From contig VSDK01028391.1 of NCBI GenBank assembly GCA_009767595.1, positions 41,615 to 105,614 on the forward strand: a stretch of 64,000 nt of DNA, in the 5' to 3' direction. This document shows positions 48,774-59,733 of this stretch, in pieces. The DNA comes from Symbiodinium kawagutii (lineage: Eukaryota; Sar; Dinophyceae; Suessiales; Symbiodiniaceae). The notes below the pieces were generated by a model that saw nothing but the letters and a program-made list of their open reading frames with translations, was not told the DNA's origin and searched no databases. The position numbers and the translations under genes were made by a program. Every line of letters begins with the position of its first letter. The stretch's first letter is position 1.

Positions 48774-49334
48774 ATGTCTGCTGCAACAATGACATCATTT
48801 TCCTACTCAGTTGCCAAGCATACCACTTGTCACTGCTCCAGTCCCCTCAGGCCATTGCGCTTTTCACAAACAGAAACAATCTTTCAAACTGCAATCTTTC
48901 AAAACAAGGAGAAACAAAACATCTCTGCTAAAGCGCCAGTTTTCATGTCCCCATGTTGTTGGTGTCGAAATTTGAACTCTGCACCTTGCCGACTTTGCAG
49001 CTCATACGGTGCTCACATGCTCTTGCAAACTGCTGGGATCCTGTGGCAAGAAACCAAAACACCATCGAGATTCTTCAACCTACAACCGGCCCATCGCAAC
49101 TCAATCTGCGGCCCAACATGTCAGGACTTAGAGAAAGAGATAGTTGCCGTTGTGGAAATTGCGAATGCATGCGTGCTCCCAAGTACAAGGCCCCGCAGAA
49201 TCTTACAAGAACGTTTCCCAATGAAATCATACTTCTCCATGCTACTTCTAGACCTCAAAGCTGACAATCTTGCTTCTGAGAACCTGACCAACTTCATTCG
49301 GACCATGGCTGCAGCATTACAAAATGACCAATGA
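48774..49334 (+). CDS. Hypothetical 186-residue open frame
   Basis: Longest repeat-free ATG-to-stop frame on the plus strand. The C-terminal third is protein-like (DLEKEIVAVVEIANACVLPS; LDLKADNLASENLTNFIRTM); the first two thirds are Cys/Ser-rich and less convincing. It runs against the prevailing gene direction. Not recognised. Confidence 0.27.
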   Translation: MSAATMTSFSYSVAKHTTCHCSSPLRPLRFSQTETIFQTAIFQNKEKQNISAKAPVFMSPCCWCRNLNSAPCRLCSSYGAHMLLQTAGILWQETKTPSRFFNLQPAHRNSICGPTCQDLEKEIVAVVEIANACVLPSTRPRRILQERFPMKSYFSMLLLDLKADNLASENLTNFIRTMAAALQNDQ

Positions 49335-49339
49335 TCCGA

Positions 49340-50540
49340 AATGATCCGAATCCAAACATGGCCTGTCCCTCCCTGGCGCCTTTTGGCTCAGCATTGCCAC
49401 AACTTCTGACAAAGAATCCTACGAAGCAGGGCAGTTCCAAGGAATGCCACGCTGGAGCCATTCATGTTGAAGCAAAGCCCGTTTCCTCTTCAAGTCATCG
49501 TACAAGATAAACTTTGCATGAAAAACCACACCGGAAGTGGTCAACATCGGCCACTTCAACGCACTAGCTGCTAAGCTGCTCGCCTAGAAGCTCTGGAAGA
49601 AAGCCGAGAAAAAACATGTCAAATCATGTCCAATGCTCGTGGTTTCCGGTGGCAGGGTGTGGTTCCTGAAATCACAAGCCTGTCCCAGGGCCCTGTCCTG
49701 GATGCTTCTCATGCCACCCTGAAGCTGTGCCACTTGTTGCGTCAAGTGCCTCACCTGGCGCTTTACATCGCGAACCTTGGCGCAGCGAGACCCATGGTCG
49801 TACCGTCATCCGTCATCCGCGGCTCATGTTCTCGTCGGACATTTCCCTACCGACACCCCTTGTACATCGCTACTCATTTGTTGCCATAGTTTCCCCTGAG
49901 AAATCCTTAGGGTAGACTCTTAGCCCTGGACTCCCAGCCCTGGTTTCCTACCATCACCATCTCCAACCTTCGCGTTTGGACGCGGTGGCTGCCCCCGCCT
50001 CGGCATGGAGGTCAGCTACTTCAGCTCCTGGCACTGCTGATCACCAGCTGCAAGGTGCCCCTTCAAAGCTTACATGGAACGGATGAGAATACCTGATGGA
50101 ATGGATCATGTAGCCTTTTAAGGGGCACGTGGACAATGAGAATAACCATTGTAGTGGGTTTTTCATGAGTTACCACTGCGAAAAAAATGATAATCCTCAT
50201 TGATACCCAGGAATACCAATGAATACCAAACACTGTCAAACACCTTTGGCTCTACCACGAACCAGCTCAATATTTCTGAAGACACTGGGTGGTGAATCGC
50301 AGCTGGGCAGGGGCTTGGAGATCGGCATGCAGGCATGCGGCATGCATTCTCCATTATGGTGATCTTATTGCTCCAATCATCTCCAATCGCAAAACACCTT
50401 CAGCTTTACTCCGCCCTTTACACAGGCAAATGTTGCATGGTTTGGAGGGTATTCGTTCGTGATGCCTCCCTGAACTGAAGACCATACTGAGACTGTCCTG
50501 GCTGGACTTCCTGATTCTTAGGATTCAGAAGATCCGGGTC
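49340..50540. other. No gene supported
   Basis: Only short overlapping frames on both strands (for example plus 49626-49889); no splice-supported or recognisable exon seen. Confidence 0.5.
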
Positions 50541-50819
50541 ACTTGTGGCCACTGTTGTTGGCCTCAGTCAAGGCCCTTGCCATTGGAAGACCCCAGCCAC
50601 GGCATGACCACCCCAAAATCCAAGTCACATCGGAAATCAACGAAGACTTTTCAATCGATACCGCCTGGTCCCGAAATCCTATCCAGGATCAGGATGCCCA
50701 AGGTTCTCATCAGGAGACCTCTTGAGATCTTAATCTCCTTCTCCATTGTTTACTTTTGTCTTCAAAGAATTTCAAAACATCTTCAACTTCTCAATGCATC
50801 AACCATGCCGCACGCCCTC

Positions 50820-51011
50820 TCACATTCTTCCAAGGCACTTGCTGCCTAGGCTGTCCTTGCTGGGGCCTTTAAGGCGTTTCTTTCTCCAAACTTCCACTAC
50901 AATGCGCTCAATCTCTTTCTTAGCAAGATCAAACATATCCATCGGCTCCGTCAGCAACCTCGGACATCCCAGAATTGGCTGCAGCAAACGGAGTCGTGAT
51001 TTCACTATCAT
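50820..51011 (-). CDS. Candidate exon
   Basis: Minus frame RLLQPILGCPRLLTEPMDMF then DLAKKEIERIVVEVWRKKR, amphipathic helix. A plus-strand frame with a helix and acidic tail (51036-51350) lies beside it. Neither is recognised. Confidence 0.28.
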   Translation of the reverse strand: MIVKSRLRLLQPILGCPRLLTEPMDMFDLAKKEIERIVVEVWRKKRLKGPSKDSLGSKCLGRM

Positions 51012-52181
51012 AGTTCACAGGCTACATCTGTTCCATTGGGTTCCGTTCGGCCTGTGGAAACAAAAAGCTCCAAACGTCAACGGCCAGTGGTGTATCTTCG
51101 ACCGCTCACCGAGGTACTTCAGCTTGCGTTTGCGCTTTCTTTCATGTTCACTGGCCTGGCAGTCACTGGATCACTCCTTTGTGTCTGCGCCGCTCAAAAC
51201 ATGTGCTATGGCGGCTATGGTGCAAGGAAAGGCCACGGGACGCAGGATGAAAAGCAAGCAGTTGACGATGCAAACAAGGAGAACGAAGGACGGAGGGAGA
51301 GAAAACAGGAACCTGATGAAGAACAAGTGGAAGACTGGCAATGGTTGTAACAACATGTGTGAAAACCGCAGCAGACACTGCTGAGTCCAGCCCCTGGGGA
51401 GCACTTACGACTATTCAAATCAAATACAAAAATCGCAATTACATAAACAAGCAACAACTAAATAATTCCATGGACAACTGAATACATCAAACTAAAACAT
51501 GTAATTCTTGTGCCTACATGTAAAAATGCAAACGCACATGCACACACACAGACATAGGTCTGCATGCGCACCTGGAAACGCCAGGCTCTCATGCAATTTG
51601 GGAAGTCTGCCCTTGGTTCGATCGCAGGGTGCGCTTGGCGCGCTGGTGCATTCCTACCATGTCGACCTCCTCGGGACATTTTCAATTTCCGAAGCTTTGG
51701 GAGATTAAATTAACATTGGAATATCACTTAGATTCACTTCATTCTTACCATTCTTTCTCACCATGTTAGGATGCTGGAGTTTTCATGAGTCTGAATCGGT
51801 TCAAAGTGGCTGATCGCTCATTTTACTTAAATCCTGAGCTAGTGCCAAGCTTCAATATTCGATTCAGTTTGTCCTGTCGCCGCAAAGTGGGATGCTGGGT
51901 GGATGCAGGCTTTTTCCATCATGCTCTCTCCTAGCCAACATTCCTTGAACTACAGGTTGCTGCAAACATGCATGCAAACCACACATGTACCGAATTCAGG
52001 AACAACAAAGAATATGCAAGTGTAACAAACCTTCTTACATCCTTTGCAGAAAATCATGTAGGCATTGGATCTTTTGTGTGCACTTGGTGACAAGTACTGT
52101 TTTTCCTTGGTTTTTTGAAAAGGGTTTGCCCATGCCCAAGTGGATGGCCAATCAGCAGTGTTGAAGTTGGACTCTGTATTA

Positions 52182-52286
52182 TATGGGCGTTTCTTAAAAA
52201 AAACTCCCAAAAATGGTTGGTTTACTACGTTCAGTGACTAGCATTGGATGACATGGGGTACCTCTATGAGTTGAGAAACGTCCATA
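52182..52286. mobile_element. MITE-like element, family M2
   Basis: 105 bp; ends TATGGGCGTTTCTTAA and TTGAGAAACGTCCATA are inverted repeats with two mismatches. Interior CCCAAAAATGGTTGGTTTAC is shared with 10718 and 61650. Confidence 0.75.
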
Positions 52287-53239
52287 CATGGCGTGGAAAT
52301 CATGGGGTGGAAGATGATTTTCCCGCATCAACCCGTCATTGTCTTCTTTCATCTCAATTGTTTCTTATCACCCACCAGCCTAGTCAGGGAGGAATCCATG
52401 ATTCAGCCATCAACCATTGTTATCAAGGAAAAAACATTACTAGACTATACCCACCATTGATTTACGACCAACTCACTATGTCTAAATCAAGCACCAACTA
52501 GTCAATACCAAGCTGAACTGTTGAGTAATACCACCAACAGTTATATGAATGATCCTAATCATATAATGTACATTAATCAACCGCATGACTTAGGCGCCGC
52601 ATTTCCTCAGCTTCACGGGAGCCTGAATGGATGCTCCATGGCATGCCATGGCGCCCGCGCCTTGTGAAGCTGCAGAAGTTTGCCGCCGTCGCGTTCGCAG
52701 CGCACGGAGCAGCTGCGTTGAAGATGTTGGATCACCTGCGGTGCCGTGGCCCATGGGAAACCTGTGGGGAAAACCCTGGGAAGGTGGGTCCCCAGTGGGC
52801 GTCCCACCGGCTGAAACAAGAAGTGCTGTCAAGGAAGCTGGCGACACAAATCACCAACAACTGGTAGGTTGAGAAATGCTCAGAATGGATAATCATGGAG
52901 CCACGGAACGATGCAAACACATATACGGTTGCAACATTCACTGGATCGATCAGCAGTAAGCAACCAGCAGAGGGATTCGACCAAAAGTTTTTAAATCACA
53001 GGGATATCTCCAAAATCGCGAGCAGTACAACAGGATGCCCCGATTCATGGTGGAGCACCACCACCTCAACAACCGGAGGCATTAGAAATCTTGGAGCTTT
53101 GGAGAAGCTTGTTCCTTGAATTCTCTTCGTTTCGCCGATCGCATCTCAACAATCTTTGCTTCGTTCGATCACTAGTCATCACTGGTGCTAAATCCTCCGC
53201 TGAATCAGCAGGAGCGCGCTTAGAGAACTTAAACAGACT

Positions 53240-53545
53240 TCAACAAGTGTCGCTCTCCGTGGCACCGGCACCCCGCACCCTGGCCTCCACATCTCCAAAG
53301 TAGCCTCCTTCGCAGTGAAGTTGGAAGGCTGAAAGCCTCGGGGCGGCAGAAACAGCCGCAAGCATTGCACAAAAGGTACCTGACATGTGCTGACTGATAA
53401 AACCCAGCGGCCCTCCCATCTTGGGCTTCTCCAGCGTTTCTGAATCTTCGGGATTGTTGGATTCAATAGATCCGAAAGTGCGTCCTCCTGTGCGGTGGAG
53501 GCCACAAAAATTGCAGCAACAACAAGCTATTTCACACTGAATCAT
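53240..53545 (-). CDS. Candidate exon
   Basis: Minus frame FGSIESNNPEDSETLEKPKM then GTFCAMLAAVSAAPRLSAFQ. With 53652-53873 and a frame at about 53550-53650 (KIWTDMAMTNGNATDPM) it suggests a minus-strand gene at 53-54 kb. Not recognised. Confidence 0.35.
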   Translation of the reverse strand: MIQCEIACCCCNFCGLHRTGGRTFGSIESNNPEDSETLEKPKMGGPLGFISQHMSGTFCAMLAAVSAAPRLSAFQLHCEGGYFGDVEARVRGAGATESDTC

Positions 53546-53651
53546 GAACTTTCAATATGCAATGCGCATGGGATCAGTAGCATTTCCATTTGTCATGGCC
53601 ATGTCAGTCCATATCTTAGGAGTCGAAAGGCCCTTCTTCCGTTGTGCCGTC

Positions 53652-53873
53652 TTAAGCCGGCCTCAGTGGGACCAGTTGTCGGGATGCACGGCAAAAACTG
53701 GCCAAGATTTCTGTACTAAACATGTTCCCAGCAGCCGTGACATTGCACCATGCTGACAAGGCATGTAGTCTTGCATTAAGTTTCATAGGGGCGCCCACGT
53801 GCGCGGCAATTTCATGGATATCTATTTGTTCATTCGACGGATTTCCCTCAGTCAAGCTTAAACTTTGCATCAC
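53652..53873 (-). CDS. Candidate exon
   Basis: Minus frame LSLTEGNPSNEQIDIHEIAA then PMKLNARLHALSAWCNVTAA and GNMFSTEILASF. Protein-like, not recognised. Confidence 0.35.
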   Translation of the reverse strand: MMQSLSLTEGNPSNEQIDIHEIAAHVGAPMKLNARLHALSAWCNVTAAGNMFSTEILASFCRASRQLVPLRPA

Positions 53874-54749
53874 AAATTGAAGCTCGTGATGACTAGCATC
53901 GAATCACTAACCTTACGAACCTTACACAGGAGAGCACCCTCAACCCCAAACTCTACAGGGGGCGAACAAGTTCAAACATCACCAACTTTGAAGCTTCAAA
54001 GTTCTATTGACGGTCACCAGGGTGAGCCATGGGAGGGCAAGTCTGTATGATCCTCTCGGTGCCTATTCCCACACGCTCAGGTTTGAGCATGTGTCATGGA
54101 CCACGGCATCTTTGCGATCCAAGACATGGGCCATATCAATTGTTGTCGCGGTAGTTCCACTTTCTCTACAAGCCAAGTTGCCAATGCTTCTGCCAAAAAG
54201 TCAACATTCCTCAGCCAGTGAGAAGCTCTTCATGGAAAAACCAGCCACTTTGCATCCCTTCGGAAATCAGAGGATTCACACAGGGGCCGAGTGAAAGCCC
54301 AGCACATGCGAGCACTAAACCCGGCAGCTACTGGTAAAGCGAGGGGCTCGGTGACGCCACCGTCTTCACTCGGAAGGGCTACGCTGGCAAAGACACCTTC
54401 CATGTGCCAGAAATGTCGGAGAAATCTACACGTTTTGTGTTTCCAGCTATGCTCTTGAGTCCTGCATTAACAACATCTGAACTCTCCACATGGTGGAAAT
54501 GGAGCTGATACATGTTGAAAATGCTGTTGGACAACTAGCTTTGTGGCTCCAAATGTGTTCACACATGCTGCATCCTAACAGTTTGGAGAGCCTGTGCCCA
54601 CCACAACACGGAGCATGAAACCCCTGATGCCATCGAGCCTTGCAGTACCAAATAGATGCTGAAGGCCTGGAGGCAAGATAGCTCACCGATGTCCAACCAA
54701 AGGTGGTTCGAACCTCTTCTGTCATCCTTTGTCAATCATTGCTGGTTGA

Positions 54750-54937
54750 TAAATGGCTATGGGAAACGAGCAGCAACACTAGGGGCATTGCCTCTGGCCC
54801 CTGAGTTTTGTGACACTACCCTCGATGTTTCTGATGGCCGCGCCTGGTCGTTACCTCAGCGTGAACAGCAGCGCCTACATGGTGCCTATGTGAGGAGCTT
54901 AGCGTGGAAGATTTACATCTTGTTAGCCAGGAATTAG
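54750..54937 (+). mobile_element. Possible LINE reverse-transcriptase C-terminal remnant
   Basis: Plus frame ending RAWSLPQREQQRLHGAYVRS then LAWKIYILLA and a stop. The W-x-L...RL-x-G-x-Y-x-R spacing recalls the conserved end of LINE polymerases (x-W-x-L-x(5)-E-x-R-L..R..L). No RT core motif (YxDD) is visible, so this is at best a short fragment. Confidence 0.22.
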
Positions 54938-55387
54938 ACTGGCATGGTCCATGGATGTCCGTGATCCTTTGTTTTTCCTTCGTTCGAACTTGAGTTGGCA
55001 ATGGGCGAAGGGTCATAGTGGTGTTGCAGGTGCTTTTGCAGCAGGGCAGCAGCTAGTTTCTACCCGCACCGGTGCCATCTTCAGAATGACAAAGATGAAT
55101 CCATTTGCTTTGCCAAACCGTTTTGAGTGACAGAGCAGTAAGAAAGTTTCAACTTAGAAACATGCAACATGTGAACCAACATATCTAAGATATATCGAAT
55201 AATAATCGCTGGTGAGCAAATTCACATACTGTAATGGCCAAATAAATGCCACCCACAGCGCCACACCTCTGATGAGATGCACACTTTCAGTGGCTGATTG
55301 GCCGAAAGTGAGTAATTTCAGCGGCAAATGACGACACAAACAATACAAATGATGGGCATTATGAAACTGATCTGACTGAAATGGTAG

Positions 55388-55597
55388 TCACCATTTTGAT
55401 TGTCTGTTTCTGTCGCGTGCTTCAGTGGATTGATATACCGCCCACTGGCAGGAATCGAAATTGCCGGTCTCAAGAATCAAACAACCATATAACTTCTCAA
55501 AATCCTGATTCTTCGGCATTTGAGAATCACTTCTGTAAACCCTCGCCAAGATACAGTGATAGACCATCTCATCTTTGTCAAAGTCCTCGGATTGCAC
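55388..55597 (-). CDS. Candidate exon
   Basis: Minus frame SEDFDKDEMVYHCILARVYR then NQDFEKLYGCLILETGNFDS. Protein-like and acidic; a plus frame overlaps. Not recognised. Confidence 0.28.
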   Translation of the reverse strand: MQSEDFDKDEMVYHCILARVYRSDSQMPKNQDFEKLYGCLILETGNFDSCQWAVYQSTEARDRNRQSKW

Positions 55598-56164
55598 GCG
55601 TTCTGTTCCATCAAGTTCAAACTCCTACTGCGCTTCTGTTTCACCTGCATAATCAGTCGCCATAGCGGCACACTGTTTCAAACGATGCTTCTTGGACATG
55701 TCGGAGCGGCAGCTTTCTCCTCAAACCTGGTGGAAATAAAAACCTTGCCTGACGAGCCAGGTGCCCTATTGATTCCGGGTTGTGCTGATTTAAGACCTCC
55801 GATTCTTTTCCGATCTCATCCTGGTTGAAACAGCTTTCCAGTCTTGCATCTTTCCACCCTTGGGGTGAAATTGTGCCGGTCTTACCGCTTCAAACATCAT
55901 GCCAAGAAAGTGGTTAGTTCATGTTAGTTCCTACCCATCAGGCTTGACACCGGCACAAGTGACCTGTATGTCCAGATTCAGCGCCAAGAGCATTAAAAAC
56001 CGCGGGGGAAGGCCATGTCGAAATTTTGGCGTGCACACAGTCAAGAACCTGCCCAAGGGCGGAGTCCATGCATCCAAAGGAGTCATTCCAACAGAGTTCA
56101 ATATTTCAATTCTTTCGGACTTCGGACTTCATCATGACTTCATCTGCATCAGTCTACACAGTGG

Positions 56165-56815
56165 TTGTGTACAAATGAATGCAAAGCAATTGCAGAACTT
56201 GACGCTGGTACGGTGTCAATGCGCCGAGAAGGTGCTTTCATGTGCTTTCTGGATCTCACCAAGGCAGCACATTCTGCGGAAGGTCGAAACCTTGCCATCC
56301 CAGCTCCCAGTGGCCTGTTTCTAATCAACTGTCCGTTGAAGATAGCTGATGGCAGCTGACCTACCTTGGTGGACGTGGCCGCCATCCAAGTCACAGGTGT
56401 CACAGGTGGTGCAACGGTGGAACCCACCAGCTGCAACCATGATGCCAAGCGGATGGGCATCGAGCCATTGGTGAGCAATTCTCTCATCCAAGCCTGGGCA
56501 GCTCACGGACTGCAGAACAGGAAACTGGGGAAACAGCATGGGATGAACTCGGATGAGCCACCAATGTTAGGAAATGTCGTGTGCCACTGGTGCGCCACAC
56601 CGGTGTTCTCGCTTACCTGGCATCTCATTCACCAAAGAAATGGACTTTGCTCAACGACCCGGCACAAAGACACCGCTAAGACAGCAGTGCCCGGCACCCT
56701 TATAAGCAAAGCAAAGCAATCATTTATACCGACAAACTCAATACCTGCATGCATCATCATGCATCTAATGCAACAAAATACAAGAAGTATCAAAAAACAA
56801 AATAAGATCACGTAA
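56165..56815 (+). CDS. Candidate plus-strand exons or shadow of a minus exon
   Basis: Two plus frames, 56165-56359 (AGTVSMRREGAFMCFLDLTK) and 56366-56815 (TGGATVEPTSCNHDAKRMGI), look protein-like. On the minus strand the same area has acceptor TGCCCAG| and a perfect donor ACCAAG|GTAGGT (56383-56497). Orientation unresolved; the donor favours minus. Confidence 0.25.
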
Positions 56816-56819
56816 ATAA

Positions 56820-57600
56820 ATGGAAGTAGATGGCTGAAAACTACATACGAGACACACCAACGAACCCATCAACACATAAACGAAGGACTGAACCAAACAC
56901 ACACCTAGCAAAGCAGCATAGACAAACTCGCGTACAGCATAATTACGCATAGTATGCAGGCAATGTATTGATATTTTGATAGACCCATGAGCAATGATTA
57001 AACGCATGTTCCCATGATTTTCCACCTATGTAAAAAAAACAATACATGTGTATATATAGTCATTCGCTACAATGTAACATGAAAAGCATACATCAGAAAT
57101 TAGCAAATTCACACGTAATCGATACGCTGTATATACATTCAATAATCAAACTAATTACGCACAAACTAAACTCTATGTACATTCAATCTGTATATCTAAA
57201 TGGATCTGATGACATCGCAAATTCGATCGAACACTTCGCGTGTAGCAAGTCCAACATGAGCTGCACCGCGACATGCAGCTGCAAACCGAGCGAAGTTTCA
57301 AATCTTAAGAGGAACCGCTTTGAAACACTGATCTTGGTAGGAATGAGTTCCTGCTTAATCAAGCAAATTGGTTTGAACAAGTCTTCCCTTTGAACGCTTC
57401 AGATTGGTACCTCTTCTGAGATCCCGACCCTGTCCCAGTTGTGCTTCTCTGCACGGCTTTCCCTGGCCCATCTGACTAACCTGGGACAGGCTCCATTGGG
57501 TTTTGTCCAAGGATAGAAATTTGCAGAATCTATTCATAAGCAGTTGATAAGCAAAATTGAATGGAGGCTAATCTCCAGGGTGGAATTTGAGGAAGTTGGA
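56820..57600. other. AT-rich spacer, nothing supported
   Basis: Low-complexity AT-rich sequence with short frames only (for example plus 57046-57393, which has poor composition). Confidence 0.5.
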
Positions 57601-57859
57601 CTCACTCCTTTCATTCTTTAGTCTGTTTTCTGTTTGCTGACCAGTTTGGCTCGCTAGGATCTGGGCTGAAAAATGATGAACACGAGCATATGATGTACAA
57701 AACCACCAAAAATGGCCCATATAATTCCCTATAGCCGTCATAGCTAAAATATGCTTTCATCCAGTATGAGTTCTTTCCATGTGTCAGCCGTGTGGCCAGG
57801 TGATCCCCCCAAGTCATCCCAAATACCGCCACAAGATGACCTGCCATCAACGTAGCGGC

Positions 57860-58000
57860 AGGCAGGCCGGCGGCCCATCAAGGCCTTCCCCTGCATCTTT
57901 TAGAATTCCCCTGCACCACCAGTTGCTGCGCGGCGCAAAAGCGCCGCTGCAGTCGCCACAAAACTGTACACCAGGGCAGCTGTTGGCCCGCCCCCAAGCC
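57860..58000 (-). CDS. Candidate exon with one helix
   Basis: Minus frame PTAALVYSFVATAAALLRRA then ATGGAGEF. A single hydrophobic helix; not recognised. Confidence 0.25.
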
Positions 58001-58260
58001 TCTTGGATCCAAGGATCATCCTATGACTTCGCGTGCTGTTGGACATCTTACATGATCTTACCCATGGAATTTGTATCAATCTATGTTGCTTAATTAAGCA
58101 TGCTTAACTGCAGCTACCAGTAGTACCGCACAAGGCGGTGGCGGAAGTTTCCAAGATAGGAGCACTATAGGAGTGTGCAGTTGTGGTTGCGACGTTTGAT
58201 TTCCCGAGGGATCCGAGAACTGAACATCACTTGGGCCTGACTTCCGACCAATGTGAGCAT

Positions 58261-58665
58261 CCTATCTGTCTAGCTATCTTTGTATCAGTGGATCAGTTTT
58301 CTTTCTGTCTGTCTGACTGTGTATCTATCTATCTATCTATCTGATGATCTATTCATTTATCTATCTGCCTATGTACTTGTCTTTCTATCTACCTCACTAT
58401 CTATCTCGTCATCTTTCTGTCTATGTATCTATCTATCTACCTGTCCATCTATCTATTTATGTATCTGCCTATCTATCTATCTGTCTATCTATCTACCGAA
58501 TTATTTGTCTGATCATCTATGTGTCCATCTGTTTATCTTTCTGTCTCTCTACTTGACTATCTATCTACTTTTCTATCTGACTCTCGTTTCGTCGGCTTAT
58601 CTATTTATCGATGCATCTATGTCTCTGTCTATTTATCTAGCCACGAATGGATCTGACTATCTACT
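58261..58665. repeat. TCTA/TCTG tetranucleotide field running to the assembly gap
   Basis: About 400 bp of imperfect TATC/TGTC units stopping about 45 bp before the N run. Confidence 0.95.
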
Positions 58666-58710
58666 TGTCGCTCTATGTGATTGGCGCGCAAGCGTTGTGC
58701 ACATTTTGGC

Positions 58711-59570
58711 NNNNNNNNNNNNNNNNNNNNNNNNNNNNNNNNNNNNNNNNNNNNNNNNNNNNNNNNNNNNNNNNNNNNNNNNNNNNNNNNNNNNNNNNNN
58801 NNNNNNNNNNNNNNNNNNNNNNNNNNNNNNNNNNNNNNNNNNNNNNNNNNNNNNNNNNNNNNNNNNNNNNNNNNNNNNNNNNNNNNNNNNNNNNNNNNNN
58901 NNNNNNNNNNNNNNNNNNNNNNNNNNNNNNNNNNNNNNNNNNNNNNNNNNNNNNNNNNNNNNNNNNNNNNNNNNNNNNNNNNNNNNNNNNNNNNNNNNNN
59001 NNNNNNNNNNNNNNNNNNNNNNNNNNNNNNNNNNNNNNNNNNNNNNNNNNNNNNNNNNNNNNNNNNNNNNNNNNNNNNNNNNNNNNNNNNNNNNNNNNNN
59101 NNNNNNNNNNNNNNNNNNNNNNNNNNNNNNNNNNNNNNNNNNNNNNNNNNNNNNNNNNNNNNNNNNNNNNNNNNNNNNNNNNNNNNNNNNNNNNNNNNNN
59201 NNNNNNNNNNNNNNNNNNNNNNNNNNNNNNNNNNNNNNNNNNNNNNNNNNNNNNNNNNNNNNNNNNNNNNNNNNNNNNNNNNNNNNNNNNNNNNNNNNNN
59301 NNNNNNNNNNNNNNNNNNNNNNNNNNNNNNNNNNNNNNNNNNNNNNNNNNNNNNNNNNNNNNNNNNNNNNNNNNNNNNNNNNNNNNNNNNNNNNNNNNNN
59401 NNNNNNNNNNNNNNNNNNNNNNNNNNNNNNNNNNNNNNNNNNNNNNNNNNNNNNNNNNNNNNNNNNNNNNNNNNNNNNNNNNNNNNNNNNNNNNNNNNNN
59501 NNNNNNNNNNNNNNNNNNNNNNNNNNNNNNNNNNNNNNNNNNNNNNNNNNNNNNNNNNNNNNNNNNNNNN
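58711..59570. other. Assembly gap (860 N)
   Basis: Undetermined bases. Open frames spanning it are meaningless. Confidence 1.
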
Positions 59571-59658
59571 CCAACCCTGCCTTTGAGGCTTGTGCCATCC
59601 CACGCCATGGCTGCCTCGGGGCCCGTTTTGGCACCCGTGGCAAGCACCATGGCATCGC

Positions 59659-59733
59659 TCAGTCGTCGTCGCGCTGACCATCGCCACCACCCTTGGGGCC
59701 ACCTGCCTGCTTGGCCATGATGATCTGATCGAC
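59659..59733 (-). CDS. CCT8: CCT8 terminal exon
   Basis: Acceptor CACAG| at 59735-59734, then VDQIIMAKQAGGPKGGGDG and an acidic end, stop TGA at 59661-59659. It starts only 89 bp from the N gap on its 3' side, so the 3' UTR may run into the gap. Confidence 0.9.
   Translation of the reverse strand, partial: VDQIIMAKQAGGPKGGGDGQRDDD

Noticed and set aside
49375..49392. TTTTGGCTCA resembling the end of the dinoflagellate spliced leader
   Set aside because: Only ten bases match and the expected CCGTAGCCA part is absent; not a credible relict leader.
58280..59720. Frames of 300-465 residues
   Set aside because: They span the N gap; only the CCT8 terminal exon (59659-59733, minus) is real there.
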